Of a DNA stretch of 64,000 nt, positions 26,907-39,321 are shown piece after piece. A model generated the notes under the pieces. It saw nothing but the letters and a program-made list of their open reading frames with translations, had not been told where the DNA came from and searched no databases. Source of the stretch: Hybos culiciformis (lineage: Eukaryota; Arthropoda; Insecta; Diptera; Hybotidae); the NCBI GenBank assembly GCA_964007475.1, contig CAXFZM010000350.1, positions 310,001 to 374,000 of the forward strand. Reading direction: 5' to 3'. Position 1 is the first letter of the stretch. Every line of letters begins with the position of its first letter. A program made the position numbers and the translations under genes.

Positions 26907-29900
26907 TGCAATATTTATGAATCCGGAGAAATGCAATATTCTAGATCCGGAGAAATAAACGATAAGGTGAGCAAACCCCCTAACTTTAACACATAAAATG
27001 TTGACTTTGGGCTGGTTTTTTGTTCATTACTCGGGCTCCAGACCTCGGAGAACCTCCGTTTTTGGCTTAAATTAAAGGTCTAGAAATTACGCTTCTTTCT
27101 GTGCAATATTTATGAATCCGGAGAAATGCAATATTCTAGATCCGGAGAAATAAACGATAAGGTGAGCAAACCCCCTAACTTTAACACATAAAATGTTGAC
27201 TTTGGGCTGGTTTTTTGTTCATTACTCCGGCTCCAGACCTCGGAGAACCTCCGTTTTTGGCTTAAATTAAAGGTCTAGAAATTACGCTTCTTTCTGTGCA
27301 ATATTTATGAATCCGGAGAAATGCAATATTCTAGATCCGGAGAAATAAACGATAAGGTGAGCAAACCCCCTAACTTTAACACATAAAATGTTGACTTTGG
27401 GCTGGTTTTTTGTTCATTACTCCGGCTCCAGACCTCGGAGAACTTCCGTTTTTGGCTTAAATTAAAGGTCTAGAAATTACGCTTCTTTCTGTGCAATTTT
27501 TATGAAAATCGGTTTTCTAGATCCGGAGGAATAAACGATAAGGTGAGCAAACCCCCTAACTTTAACACATAAAATGTTGACTTTGGGCTGGTTTTTTGTT
27601 CATTACTCCGGCTCCAGACTTCGGCGGACCTCCGTTTTTGGCTTAAATTAAAGGTCTAGAAATTACGCTTCTTTCTGTGCAATTTTTATGAAAATCGGTT
27701 TTCTAGATCCGGAGAAATAAACGATAAGGTGAGCAAACCCCCTAACTGTAACACATAAAATGTTGACTTTGGGCTGGTTTTTTGTTCATTACTCCGGCTC
27801 TAGACCTCGGAGAACCTCCGTTTTTGGCTTAAATTAAAGGTCTAGAAATTACGCTTCTTTCTGTGCAATTTTTATGAAAATCGGTTTTCTAGATCCGGAG
27901 AAATAAACGATAAGGTGAGCAAACCCCCTAACTTTAACACATAAAATGTTGACTTTGGGCTGGTTTTTTGTTCATTACTCGGGCTCCAGACCTCGGAGAA
28001 CCTTCGTTTTTGGCTTAAATTAAAGGTCTAGAAATTACGCTTCTTTCTGTGCAATATTTATGAATCCGGAGAAATGCAATATTCTAGATCCGGAGAAATA
28101 AACGATAAGGTGAGCAAACCCCCTAACTTTAACACATAAAATGTTGACTTTGGGCTGGTTTTTTGTTCATTACTCGGGCTCCAGACCTCGGAGAACCTCC
28201 GTTTTTGGCTTAAATTAAAGGTCTAGAAATTACGCTTCTTTCTGTGCAATATTTATGAATCCGGAGAAATGCAATATTCTAGATCCGGAGAAATAAACGA
28301 TAAGGTGAGCAAACCCCCTAACTTTAACACATAAAATGTTGACTTTGGGCTGGTTTTTTGTTCATTACTCCGGCTCCAGACCTCGGAGAACCTCCGTTTT
28401 TGGCTTAAATTAAAGGTCTAGAAATTACGCTTCTTTCTGTGCAATATTTATGAATCCGGAGAAATGCAATATTCTAGATCCGGAGAAATAAACGATAAGG
28501 TGAGCAAACCCCCTAACTTTAACACATAAAATGTTGACTTTGGGCTGGTTTTTTGTTCATTACTCCGGCTCCAGACCTCGGAGAACCTCCGTTTATGGCT
28601 TAAATTAAAGGTCTAGGAATTACGCTTCTTTCTGTGCAATTTTTATGAAAATCGGTTCTCTAGATCCGGAGAAGTAAACGATAAGGTGAGCAAACCCCCT
28701 AGCTTTAACACATAAAATGTTGACTTTGGGCTGGTTTTTTGTTCATTACTCCGGCTCCAGACTTCGGCGGACCTCCGTTTTTGGCTTAAATTAAAGGTCT
28801 AGAAATTACGCTTCTTTCTGTGCAATTTTTATGTAAATCGGTTTTCTAGATCCGGAGAAATAAACGATAAGGTGAGCAAACCCCCTAACTTTAACACATA
28901 AAATGTTGACTTTGGGCTGGTTTTTTGTTCATTACTCCGGCTCTAGACCTCGGAGAACCTCCGTTTTTGGCTTAAATTAAAGGTCTAGAAATTACGCTTC
29001 TTTCTGTGCAATATTTATGAATCCGGAGAAATGCAATATTCTAGATCCGGAGAAATAAACGATAAGGTGAGCAAACCCCCTAACTTTAACACATAAAATG
29101 TTGACTTTGGGCTGGTTTTTTGTTCATTACTCGGGCTCCAGACCTCGGAGAACCTCCGTTTTTGGCTTAAATTAAAGGTCTAGAAATTACGCTTCTTTCT
29201 GTGCAATATTTATGAATCCGGAGAAATGCAATATTCTAGATCCGGAGAAATAAACGATAAGGTGAGCAAACCCCCTAACTTTAACACATAAAGTGTTGAC
29301 TTTGGGCTGGTTTTTTGTTCATTACTCCGGCTCCAGACCTCGGAGAACCTCCGTTTTTGGCTTAAATTAAAGGTCTAGAAATTACGCTTCTTTCTGTGCA
29401 ATATTTATGAATCCGGAGAAATGCAATATTCTAGATCCGGAGAAATAAACGATAAGGTGAGCAAACCCCCTAACTTTAACACATAAAATGTTGACTTTGG
29501 GCTGGTTTTTTGTTCATTACTCCGGCTCCAGACCTCGGAGAACTTCCGTTTTTGGCTTAAATTAAAGGTCTAGAAATTACGCTTCTTTCTGTGCAATTTT
29601 TATGAAAATCGGTTTTCTAGATCCGGAGGAATAAACGATAAGGTGAGCAAACCCCCTAACTTTAACACATAAAATGTTGACTTTGGGCTGGTTTTTTGTT
29701 CATTACTCCGGCTCCAGACTTCGGCGGACCTCCGTTTTTGGCTTAAATTAAAGGTCTAGAAATTACGCTTCTTTCTGTGCAATTTTTATGTAAATCGGTT
29801 TTCTAGATCCGGAGAAATAAACGATAAGGTGAGCAAACCCCCTAACTTTAACACATAAAATGTTGACTTTGGGCTGGTTTTTTGTTCATTACTCCGGCTC

Positions 29901-32900
29901 CAGACTTCGGCGGACCTCCGTTTTTGGCTTAAATTAAAGGTCTAGAAATTACGCTTCTTTCTGTGCAATTTTTATGAAAATCGGTTTTCTAGATCCGGAG
30001 AAATAAACGATAAGGTGAGCAAACCCCCTAGCTTTAACACATAAAATGTTGACTTTGGGCTGGTTTTTTGTTCATTACTCCGGCTCCAGACTTCGGCGGA
30101 CCTCCGTTTTTGGCTTAAATTAAAGGTCTAGAAATTACGCTTCTTTCTGTGCAATTTTTATGTAAATCGGTTTTCTAGATCCGGAGAAATAAACGATAAG
30201 GTGATCAAACCCCCTAACTTTAACACATAAAATGTTGACTTTGGGCTGGTTTTTTGTTCATTACTCCGGCTCCAGACCTCGGAGAACCTCCGTTTATGGC
30301 TTAAATTAAAGGTCTAGGAATTACGCTTCTTTCTGTGCAATATTTATGAATCCGGAGAAATGCAATATTCTAGATCCGGAGAAATAAACGATAAGGTGAG
30401 CAAACCCCCTAACTTTAACACATAAAATGTTGACTTTGGGCTGGTTTTTTGTTCATTACTCGGGCTCCAGACCTCGGAGAACCTCCGTTTTTGGCTTAAA
30501 TTAAAGGTCTAGAAATTACGCTTCTTTCTGTGCAATATTTATGAATCCGGAGAAATGCAATATTCTAGATCCGGAGAAATAAACGATAAGGTGAGCAAAC
30601 CCCCTAACTTTAACACATAAAATGTTGACTTTGGGCTGGTTTTTTGTTCATTACTCCGGCTCCAGACCTCGGAGAACCTCCGTTTTTGGCTTAAATTAAA
30701 GGTCTAGAAATTACGCTTCTTTCTGTGCAATATTTATGAATCCGGAGAAATGCAATATTCTAGATCCGGAGAAATAAACGATAAGGTGAGCAAACCCCCT
30801 AACTTTAACACATAAAATGTTGACTTTGGGCTGGTTTTTTGTTCATTACTCCGGCTCTAGACCTCGGAGAACCTCCGTTTTTGGCTTAAATTAAAGGTCT
30901 AGAAATTACGCTTCTTTCTGTGCAATATTTATGAATCCGGAGAAATGCAATATTCTAGATCCGGAGAAATAAACGATAAGGTGAGCAAACCCCCTAACTT
31001 TAACACATAAAATGTTGACTTTGGGCTGGTTTTTTGTTCATTACTCGGGCTCCAGACCTCGGAGAACCTCCGTTTTTGGCTTAAATTAAAGGTCTAGAAA
31101 TTACGCTTCTTTCTGTGCAATATTTATGAATCCGGAGAAATGCAATATTCTAGATCCGGAGAAATAAACGATAAGGTGAGCAAACCCCCTAACTTTAACA
31201 CATAAAATGTTGACTTTGGGCTGGTTTTTTGTTCATTACTCCGGCTCCAGACCTCGGAGAACCTCCGTTTTTGGCTTAAATTAAAGGTCTAGAAATTACG
31301 CTTCTTTCTGTGCAATATTTATGAATCCGGAGAAATGCAATATTCTAGATCCGGAGAAATAAACGATAAGGTGAGCAAACCCCCTAACTTTAACACATAA
31401 AATGTTGACTTTGGGCTGGTTTTTTGTTCATTACTCCGGCTCCAGACCTCGGAGAACTTCCGTTTTTGGCTTAAATTAAAGGTCTAGAAATTACGCTTCT
31501 TTCTGTGCAATTTTTATGAAAATCGGTTTTCTAGATCCGGAGGAATAAACGATAAGGTGAGCAAACCCCCTAACTTTAACACATAAAATGTTGACTTTGG
31601 GCTGGTTTTTTGTTCATTACTCCGGCTCCAGACTTCGGCGGACCTCCGTTTTTGGCTTAAATTAAAGGTCTAGAAATTACGCTTCTTTCTGTGCAATTTT
31701 TATGAAAATCGGTTTTCTAGATCCGGAGAAATAAACGATAAGGTGAGCAAACCCCCTAACTGTAACACATAAAATGTTGACTTTGGGCTGGTTTTTTGTT
31801 CATTACTCCGGCTCTAGACCTCGGAGAACCTCCGTTTTTGGCTTAAATTAAAGGTCTAGAAATTACGCTTCTTTCTGTGCAATTTTTATGAAAATCGGTT
31901 TTCTAGATCCGGAGAAATAAACGATAAGGTGAGCAAACCCCCTAACTTTAACACATAAAATGTTGACTTTGGGCTGGTTTTTTGTTCATTACTCGGGCTC
32001 CAGACCTCGGAGAACCTTCGTTTTTGGCTTAAATTAAAGGTCTAGAAATTACGCTTCTTTCTGTGCAATATTTATGAATCCGGAGAAATGCAATATTCTA
32101 GATCCGGAGAAATAAACGATAAGGTGAGCAAACCCCCTAACTTTAACACATAAAATGTTGACTTTGGGCTGGTTTTTTGTTCATTACTCGGGCTCCAGAC
32201 CTCGGAGAACCTCCGTTTTTGGCTTAAATTAAAGGTCTAGAAATTACGCTTCTTTCTGTGCAATATTTATGAATCCGGAGAAATGCAATATTCTAGATCC
32301 GGAGAAATAAACGATAAGGTGAGCAAACCCCCTAACTTTAACACATAAAATGTTGACTTTGGGCTGGTTTTTTGTTCATTACTCCGGCTCCAGACCTCGG
32401 AGAACCTCCGTTTTTGGCTTAAATTAAAGGTCTAGAAATTACGCTTCTTTCTGTGCAATATTTATGAATCCGGAGAAATGCAATATTCTAGATCCGGAGA
32501 AATAAACGATAAGGTGAGCAAACCCCCTAACTTTAACACATAAAATGTTGACTTTGGGCTGGTTTTTTGTTCATTACTCCGGCTCCAGACCTCGGAGAAC
32601 CTCCGTTTATGGCTTAAATTAAAGGTCTAGGAATTACGCTTCTTTCTGTGCAATTTTTATGAAAATCGGTTCTCTAGATCCGGAGAAGTAAACGATAAGG
32701 TGAGCAAACCCCCTAGCTTTAACACATAAAATGTTGACTTTGGGCTGGTTTTTTGTTCATTACTCCGGCTCCAGACTTAGGCGGACCTCCGTTTTTGGCT
32801 TAAATTAAAGGTCTAGAAATTACGCTTCTTTCTGTGCAATTTTTATGTAAATCGGTTTTCTAGATCCGGAGAAATAAACGATAAGGTGAGCAAACCCCCT

Positions 32901-34740
32901 AACTTTAACACATAAAATGTTGACTTTGGGCTGGTTTTTTGTTCATTACTCCGGCTCTAGACCTCGGAGAACCTCCGTTTTTGGCTTAAATTAAAGGTCT
33001 AGAAATTACGCTTCTTTCTGTGCAATATTTATGAATCCGGAGAAATGCAATATTCTAGATCCGGAGAAATAAACGATAAGGTGAGCAAACCCCCTAACTT
33101 TAACACATAAAATGTTGACTTTGGGCTGGTTTTTTGTTCATTACTCGGGCTCCAGACCTCGGAGAACCTCCGTTTTTGGCTTAAATTAAAGGTCTAGAAA
33201 TTACGCTTCTTTCTGTGCAATATTTATGAATCCGGAGAAATGCAATATTCTAGATCCGGAGAAATAAACGATAAGGTGAGCAAACCCCCTAACTTTAACA
33301 CATAAAATGTTGACTTTGGGCTGGTTTTTTGTTCATTACTCCGGCTCCAGACCTCGGAGAACCTCCGTTTTTGGCTTAAATTAAAGGTCTAGAAATTACG
33401 CTTCTTTCTGTGCAATATTTATGAATCCGGAGAAATGCAATATTCTAGATCCGGAGAAATAAACGATAAGGTGAGCAAACCCCCTAACTTTAACACATAA
33501 AATGTTGACTTTGGGCTGGTTTTTTGTTCATTACTCCGGCTCCAGACCTCGGAGAACTTCCGTTTTTGGCTTAAATTAAAGGTCTAGAAATTACGCTTCT
33601 TTCTGTGCAATTTTTATGAAAATCGGTTTTCTAGATCCGGAGGAATAAACGATAAGGTGAGCAAACCCCCTAACTTTAACACATAAAATGTTGACTTTGG
33701 GCTGGTTTTTTGTTCATTACTCCGGCTCCAGACTTCGGCGGACCTCCGTTTTTGGCTTAAATTAAAGGTCTAGAAATTACGCTTCTTTCTGTGCAATTTT
33801 TATGTAAATCGGTTTTCTAGATCCGGAGAAATAAACGATAAGGTGAGCAAACCCCCTAACTTTAACACATAAAATGTTGACTTTGGGCTGGTTTTTTGTT
33901 CATTACTCCGGCTCCAGACTTCGGCGGACCTCCGTTTTTGGCTTAAATTAAAGGTCTAGAAATTACGCTTCTTTCTGTGCAATTTTTATGAAAATCGGTT
34001 TTCTAGATCCGGAGAAATAAACGATAAGGTGAGCAAACCCCCTAACTGTAACACATAAAATGTTGACTTTGGGCTGGTTTTTTGTTCATTACTCCGGCTC
34101 TAGACCTCGGAGAACCTCCGTTTTTGGCTTAAATTAAAGGTCTAGAAATTACGCTTCTTTCTGTGCAATATTTATGAATCCGGAGAAATGCAATATTCTA
34201 GATCCGGAGAAATAAACGATAAGGTGAGCAAACCCCCTAACTTTAACACATAAAATGTTGACTTTGGGCTGGTTTTTTGTTCATTACTCGGGCTCCAGAC
34301 CTCGGAGAACCTCCGTTTTTGGCTTAAATTAAAGGTGTAGAAATTACGCTTCTTTCTGTGCAATATTTATGAATCCGGAGAAATGCAATATTCTAGATCC
34401 GGAGAAATAAACGATAAGGTGAGCAAACCCCCTAACTTTAACACATAAAATGTTGACTTTGGGCTGGTTTTTTGTTCATTACTCCGGCTCCAGACCTCGG
34501 AGAACCTCCGTTTTTGGCTTAAATTAAAGGTCTAGAAATTACGCTTCTTTCTGTGCAATATTTATGAATCCGGAGAAATGCAATATTCTAGATCCGGAGA
34601 AATAAACGATAAGGTGAGCAAACCCCCTAACTTTAACACATAAAATGTTGACTTTGGGCTGGTTTTTTGTTCATTACTCCGGCTCCAGACCTCGGAGAAC
34701 TTCCGTTTTTGGCTTAAATTAAAGGTCTAGAAATTACGCT
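26907..34740. repeat. Sub-array of 195-bp monomers arranged in triplets
   Basis: Twenty-four 195-bp monomers in eight triplets (two triplets adjacent at 30.3-31.5 kb). The 9 extra bases come from a local tandem duplication: GCAATATT...ATCCGGAGAAAT appears twice in a row (25 and 24 bp) in place of one longer segment. Triplet starts at 26907, 28050, 29007, 32064, 33021 and 34164 give spacings of 1143 and 957 bp, and a 4,014-bp (21-monomer) block repeats (28050/32064 and 29007/33021). Confidence 0.93.
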
Positions 34741-35862
34741 TCTTTCTGTGCAATTTTTATGAAAATCGGTTTTCTAGATCCGGAGGAATAAACGATAAGG
34801 TGAGCAAACCCCCTAACTTTAACACATAAAATGTTGACTTTGGGCTGGTTTTTTGTTCATTACTCCGGCTCCAGACTTCGGCGGACCTCCGTTTTTGGCT
34901 TAAATTAAAGGTCTAGAAATTACGCTTCTTTCTGTGCAATTTTTATGAAAATCGGTTTTCTAGATCCGGAGAAATAAACGATAAGGTGAGCAAACCCCCT
35001 AACTGTAACACATAAAATGTTGACTTTGGGCTGGTTTTTTGTTCATTACTCCGGCTCTAGACCTCGGAGAACCTCCGTTTTTGGCTTAAATTAAAGGTCT
35101 AGAAATTACGCTTCTTTCTGTGCAATTTTTATGAAAATCGGTTTTCTAGATCCGGAGAAATAAACGATAAGGTGAGCAAACCCCCTAACTTTAACACATA
35201 AAATGTTGACTTTGGGCTGGTTTTTTGTTCATTACTCCGGCTCCAGACCTCGGAGAACCTCCGTTTTTGGCTTAAATTAAAGGTCTAGAAATTACGCTTC
35301 TTTCTGTGCAATATTTATGAAAATCGGTTTTCTAGATCCGGAGAAATAAACGATAAGGTGAGCAAACCCCCTAACTTTAACACATAAAATGTTGACTTTG
35401 GGCTGGTTTTTTGTTCATTACTCGGGCTCCAGACCTCGGAGAACCTCCGTTTTTGGCTTAAATTAAAGGTCTAGAAATTACGCTTCTTTCTGTGCAATTT
35501 TTATGAAAATCGGTTTTCTAGATCCGGAGAAATAAACGATAAGGTGAGCAAACCCCCTAACTTTAACACATAAAATGTTGACTTTGGGCTGGTTTTTTGT
35601 TCATTACTCCGGCTCCAGACCTCGGAGAACCTCCGTTTTTGGCTTAAATTAAAGGTCTAGAAATTACGCTTCTTTCTGTGCAATTTTTATGTAAATCGGT
35701 TTTCTAGATCCGGAGATATAAACGATAAGCTGAGCAAACCTCCTAACTTTAACACATAAAATGATGACTTTGGGCTGGTTTTTTGTTCATTACTCCGGCT
35801 CCAGACCTCGGAGAACTTCCGTTTTTGGCTTAAATTAAAGCTCTAGAAATTACGCTTCTTTC

Positions 35863-35936
35863 TTTTTATGAAAATCGGTTTTCGGCGGACCTCCGTTTTT
35901 GGCTTAAATTAAAGGTCTAGAAATTACGCTTCTTTC
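35863..35936. repeat. 74-bp deletion monomer (copy 3)
   Basis: Same junctions and same preceding monomer (GAGATATAAACG, AAAATGATGAC), with a private AAGCTGAGC change in that monomer. It lies more than 33 kb from copy 2, so this pair of monomers has been dispersed within the array. Confidence 0.95.
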
Positions 35937-38900
35937 TGTGCAATTTTTATGAAAATCGGTTTTCTAGATCCGGAGAAATAAACGATAAGGTGAGCAAACC
36001 CCCTAACTTTAACACATAAAATGTTGACTTTGGGCTGGTTTTTTGTTCATTACTCCGGCTCCAGACCTCGGAGAACCTCCGTTTTTGGCTTAAATTAAAG
36101 GTCTAGAAATTACGCTTCTTTCTATGCAATTTTAATGAAAATCGGTTTTCTAGATCCGGAGAAATAAACGATAAGGTGAGCAAACCCCCTAACTTTAACA
36201 CATAAAATGTTGACTTTGGGCTGGTTTTTTGTTCATTACTCGGGCTCCAGACCTCGGAGAACCTTCGTTTTTGGCTTAAATTAAAGGTCTAGAAATTACG
36301 CTTCTTTCTGTGCAATTTTTATGAAAATCGGTTTTCTAGATCCGGAGAAATAAACGATAAGGTGAGCAAACCCCCTAACTTTAACACATAAAATGTTGAC
36401 TTTGGGCTGGTTTTTTGTTCATTACTCCGGCTCCAGACCTCGGAGAACCTCCGTTTTTGGCTTAAATTAAAGGTCTAGAAATTACGCTTCTTTCTATGCA
36501 AATTTAATGAAAATCGGTTTTCTAGATCCGGAGAAATAAACGATAAGGTGAGCAAACCCCCTAACTTTAACACATAAAATGTTGACTTTGGGCTGGTTTT
36601 TTGTTCATTACTCCGGCTCCAGACCTCGGAGAACTTCCGTTTTTGGCTTAAATTAAAGGTCTAGAAATTACGCTTCTTTCTGTGCAATTTTTATGAAAAT
36701 CGGTTTTCTAGATCCGGAGGAATAAACGATAAGGTGAGCAAACCCCCTAACTTTAACACATAAAATGTTGACTTTGGGCTGGTTTTTTGTTCATTACTCC
36801 GGCTCCAGACTTCGGCGGACCTCCGTTTTTGGCTTAAATCAAAGGTCTAGAAATTACGCTTCTTTCTGTGCAATTTTTATGAAAATCGGTTTTCTAGATC
36901 CGGAGAAATAAACGATAAGGTGAGCAAACCCCCTAATTTTAACCCATAAAATGTTGACTTTGGGCTGGTTTTTTGTTCATTACTCCGGCTCCAGACCTCG
37001 GAGAACCTCCGTTTTTGGCTTAAATTAAAGGTCTAGAAATTACGCTTCTTTCTGTGCAATTTTTATGAAAATCGGTTTTCTAGATCCGGAGAAATAAACG
37101 ATAAGGTGAGCAAACCCACTAACTTTAACACATAAAATGTTGACTTTGGGCTGGTTTTTTGTTCATTACTCCGGCTCCAGACCTCGGAGAACCTCCGTTT
37201 TTGGCTTAAATTAAAGGTCTAGAAATTACGCTTCTTTCTGTGCAATTTTTATGTAAATCGGTTTTCTAGATCCGGAGAAATAAACGATAAGGTGAGCAAA
37301 CCCCCTAACTTTAACGCATAAAATGTTGACTTTGGGCTGGTTTTTTGTTCATTACTCGGGCTCCAGACCTCGGAGAACCTTCGTTTTTGGCTTAAATTAA
37401 AGGTCTAGAAATTACGCTTCTTTCTGTGCAATTTTTATGAAAATCGGTTTTCTAGATCCGGAGAAATAAACGATAAGGTGAGCAAACCCACTAACTTTAA
37501 CACATAAAATGTTGACTTTGGGCTGGTTTTTTGTTCATTACTCCGGCTCCAGACCTCGGAGAACCTCCTTTTTTGGCTTAAATTGAAGGTCTAGAAATTA
37601 CGCTTCTTTCTGTGTAATTTTTATGTAAATCGGTTTTCTAGATCCGGAGAAATAAACGATAAGATGAGCAAACCCCCTAACTTTAACACATAAAATGTTG
37701 ACTTTGGGCTGGTTTTTTGTTCATTACTCCGGCTCCAGACCTCGGAGAACCTCCGTTTTTGGCTTAAATTAAAGGTCTAGAAATTACGCTTCTTTCTGTG
37801 TAATTTTTATGTAAATCGGTTTTCTAGATCCGGAGAAATAAACGATAAGGTGAGCAAACCCCCTAACTTTAACACATAAAATGTTGACTTTGGGCTGGTT
37901 TTTTGTTCATTACTCCGGCTCCAGACTTCGGCGGACCTCCGTTTTTGGCTTAAATTAAAGGTCTAGAAATTACGCTTCTTTCTGTGCAATTTTTATGAAA
38001 ATCGGTTTTCTAGATCCGGAGAAATAAACGATAAGGTGAGCAAACCCCCTAACTTTAACACATAAAATGTTGACTTTGGGCTGGTTTTTTGTTCATTACT
38101 CCGGCTCCAGACCTTGGAGAACCTCCGTTTTTGGCTTAAATTAAAGGTCTAGAAATTACGCTTCTTTCTGTGTAATTTTTATGTAAATCGGTTTTCTAGA
38201 TCCGGAGATATAAACGATAAGGTGAGCAAACCCCCTAACTTTAACACATAAAATGTTGACTTTGGGCTGGTTTTTTGTTCATTACTCCGGCTCCAGACCT
38301 CGGAGAACCTCCGTTTTTGGCTTAAATTAAGGGTCTAGAAATTACGCTTCTTTCTGTGTAATTTTTATGTAAATCGGTTTTCTAGATCCGGAGAAATAAA
38401 CGATAAGGTGAGCAAACCCCCTAACTTTAACACATAAAATGTTGACTTTGGGCTGGTTTTTTGTTCATTACTCCGGCTCCAGACTTCGGCGGACCTCCGT
38501 TTTTGGCTTAAATTAAAGGTCTAGAAATTACGCTTCTTTCTGTGCAATTTTTATGAAAATCGGTTTTCTAGATCCGGAGAAATAAACGATAAGGTGAGCA
38601 AACCCCCTAACTTTAACACATAAAATGTTGACTTTGGGCTGGTTTTTTGTTCATTACTCCGGCTCCAGACCTTGGAGAACCTCCGTTTTTGGCTTAAATT
38701 AAAGGTCTAGAAATTACGCTTCTTTCTGTGTAATTTTTATGTAAATCGGTTTTCTAGATCCGGAGAAATAAACGATAAGGTGAGCAAACCCCCTAACTTT
38801 AACACATAAAATGTTGACTTTGGGCTGGTTTTTTGTTCATTACTCCGGCTCCAGACCTCGGAGAACCTCCGTTTTTGGCTTAAATTAAAGGTCTAGAAAT

Positions 38901-39200
38901 TACGCTTCTTTCTGTGTAATTTTTATGTAAATCGGTTTTCTAGATCCGGAGAAATAAACGATAAGGTGAGCAAACCCCCTAACTTTAACACATAAAATGT
39001 TGACTTTGGGCTGGTTTTTTGTTCATTACTCCGGCTCCAGACTTCGGCGGACCTCCGTTTTTGGCTTAAATTAAAGGTCTAGAAATTACGCTTCTTTCTG
39101 TGCAATTTTTATGAAAATCGGTTTTCTAGATCCGGAGAAATAAACGATAAGGTGAGCAAACCCCCTAACTTTAACACATAAAATGTTGACTTTGGGCTGG

Positions 39201-39206
39201 TTTTTT
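39201..39206. other. Target T run at the LINE 3' junction
   Basis: The T6 run of the interrupted satellite monomer (after GGGCTGG). Nicking after these Ts would leave a T-rich primer to pair with the element's A-rich RNA tail. Because the element end also reads as T here, the exact junction is ambiguous by several bases. It pairs with the T run at 44830-44834. Confidence 0.8.
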
Positions 39207-39321
39207 TATTTATTTATTTCGTTTAGCTCAAACTATTACAAAAAAAAAAAAACTTATTTCTAAAGAATTTACAATTTACTATTCTTAAAAAAAAAATTAC
39301 AATTATTAAGTTTACAATTCA
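39207..39321 (-). other. LINE 3' UTR and A-rich / (AAAT)n tail
   Basis: About 115 bp after the ORF2 TAG. On the coding strand it has two A or T homopolymers and ends with GAGCTAAACG, then three AAAT-type units and an A run that merges with the target's T/A run. Short 3' UTRs ending in simple repeats are common in insect CR1-like LINEs. The ORF2 protein probably recognises this end when copying starts. No canonical AATAAA polyadenylation site stands apart from the AAAT repeats. Confidence 0.8.

Larger units (their letters stand above)
1..39206. repeat. 186-bp tandem satellite array, left part (about 214 monomers)
   Basis: Head-to-tail repeats of one unit; taking the unit to start at TGTGCAATTT, successive starts at 261, 447, 633 and 819 are each 186 bp apart. 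The consensus is about 39% GC and contains TCTAGA twice (47 bp apart), one TCCGGA, a C5 run, an uninterrupted T6 run and seven CpGs. Most copies differ by a few substitutions at recurring sites (tatGAAAatc/tatGTAAatc, CTCGGAGAAC/TTCGGCGGAC/TTCGGAAAAC/CTCGGACAAC, tgtgCaa/tgtgTaa), so monomers fall into classes. No frame stays open: 186 is divisible by 3, but stops occur in every frame. The length is close to a nucleosome repeat, and long arrays of this kind are typical of centromeric or pericentromeric heterochromatin; that location is inference. The array continues past the left window edge. Confidence 0.98.

Noticed and set aside
34172..34363. A 63-codon open frame on the minus strand inside the satellite
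   Set aside because: It spans just one monomer, arises from private changes in a repeat and is not preserved in neighbouring copies. Although 186 is a multiple of 3, every frame has stops in the consensus.
1..39206. CRISPR array
   Set aside because: The whole 186-bp unit repeats head to tail with no unique spacers, and the inserted element is a eukaryotic LINE.
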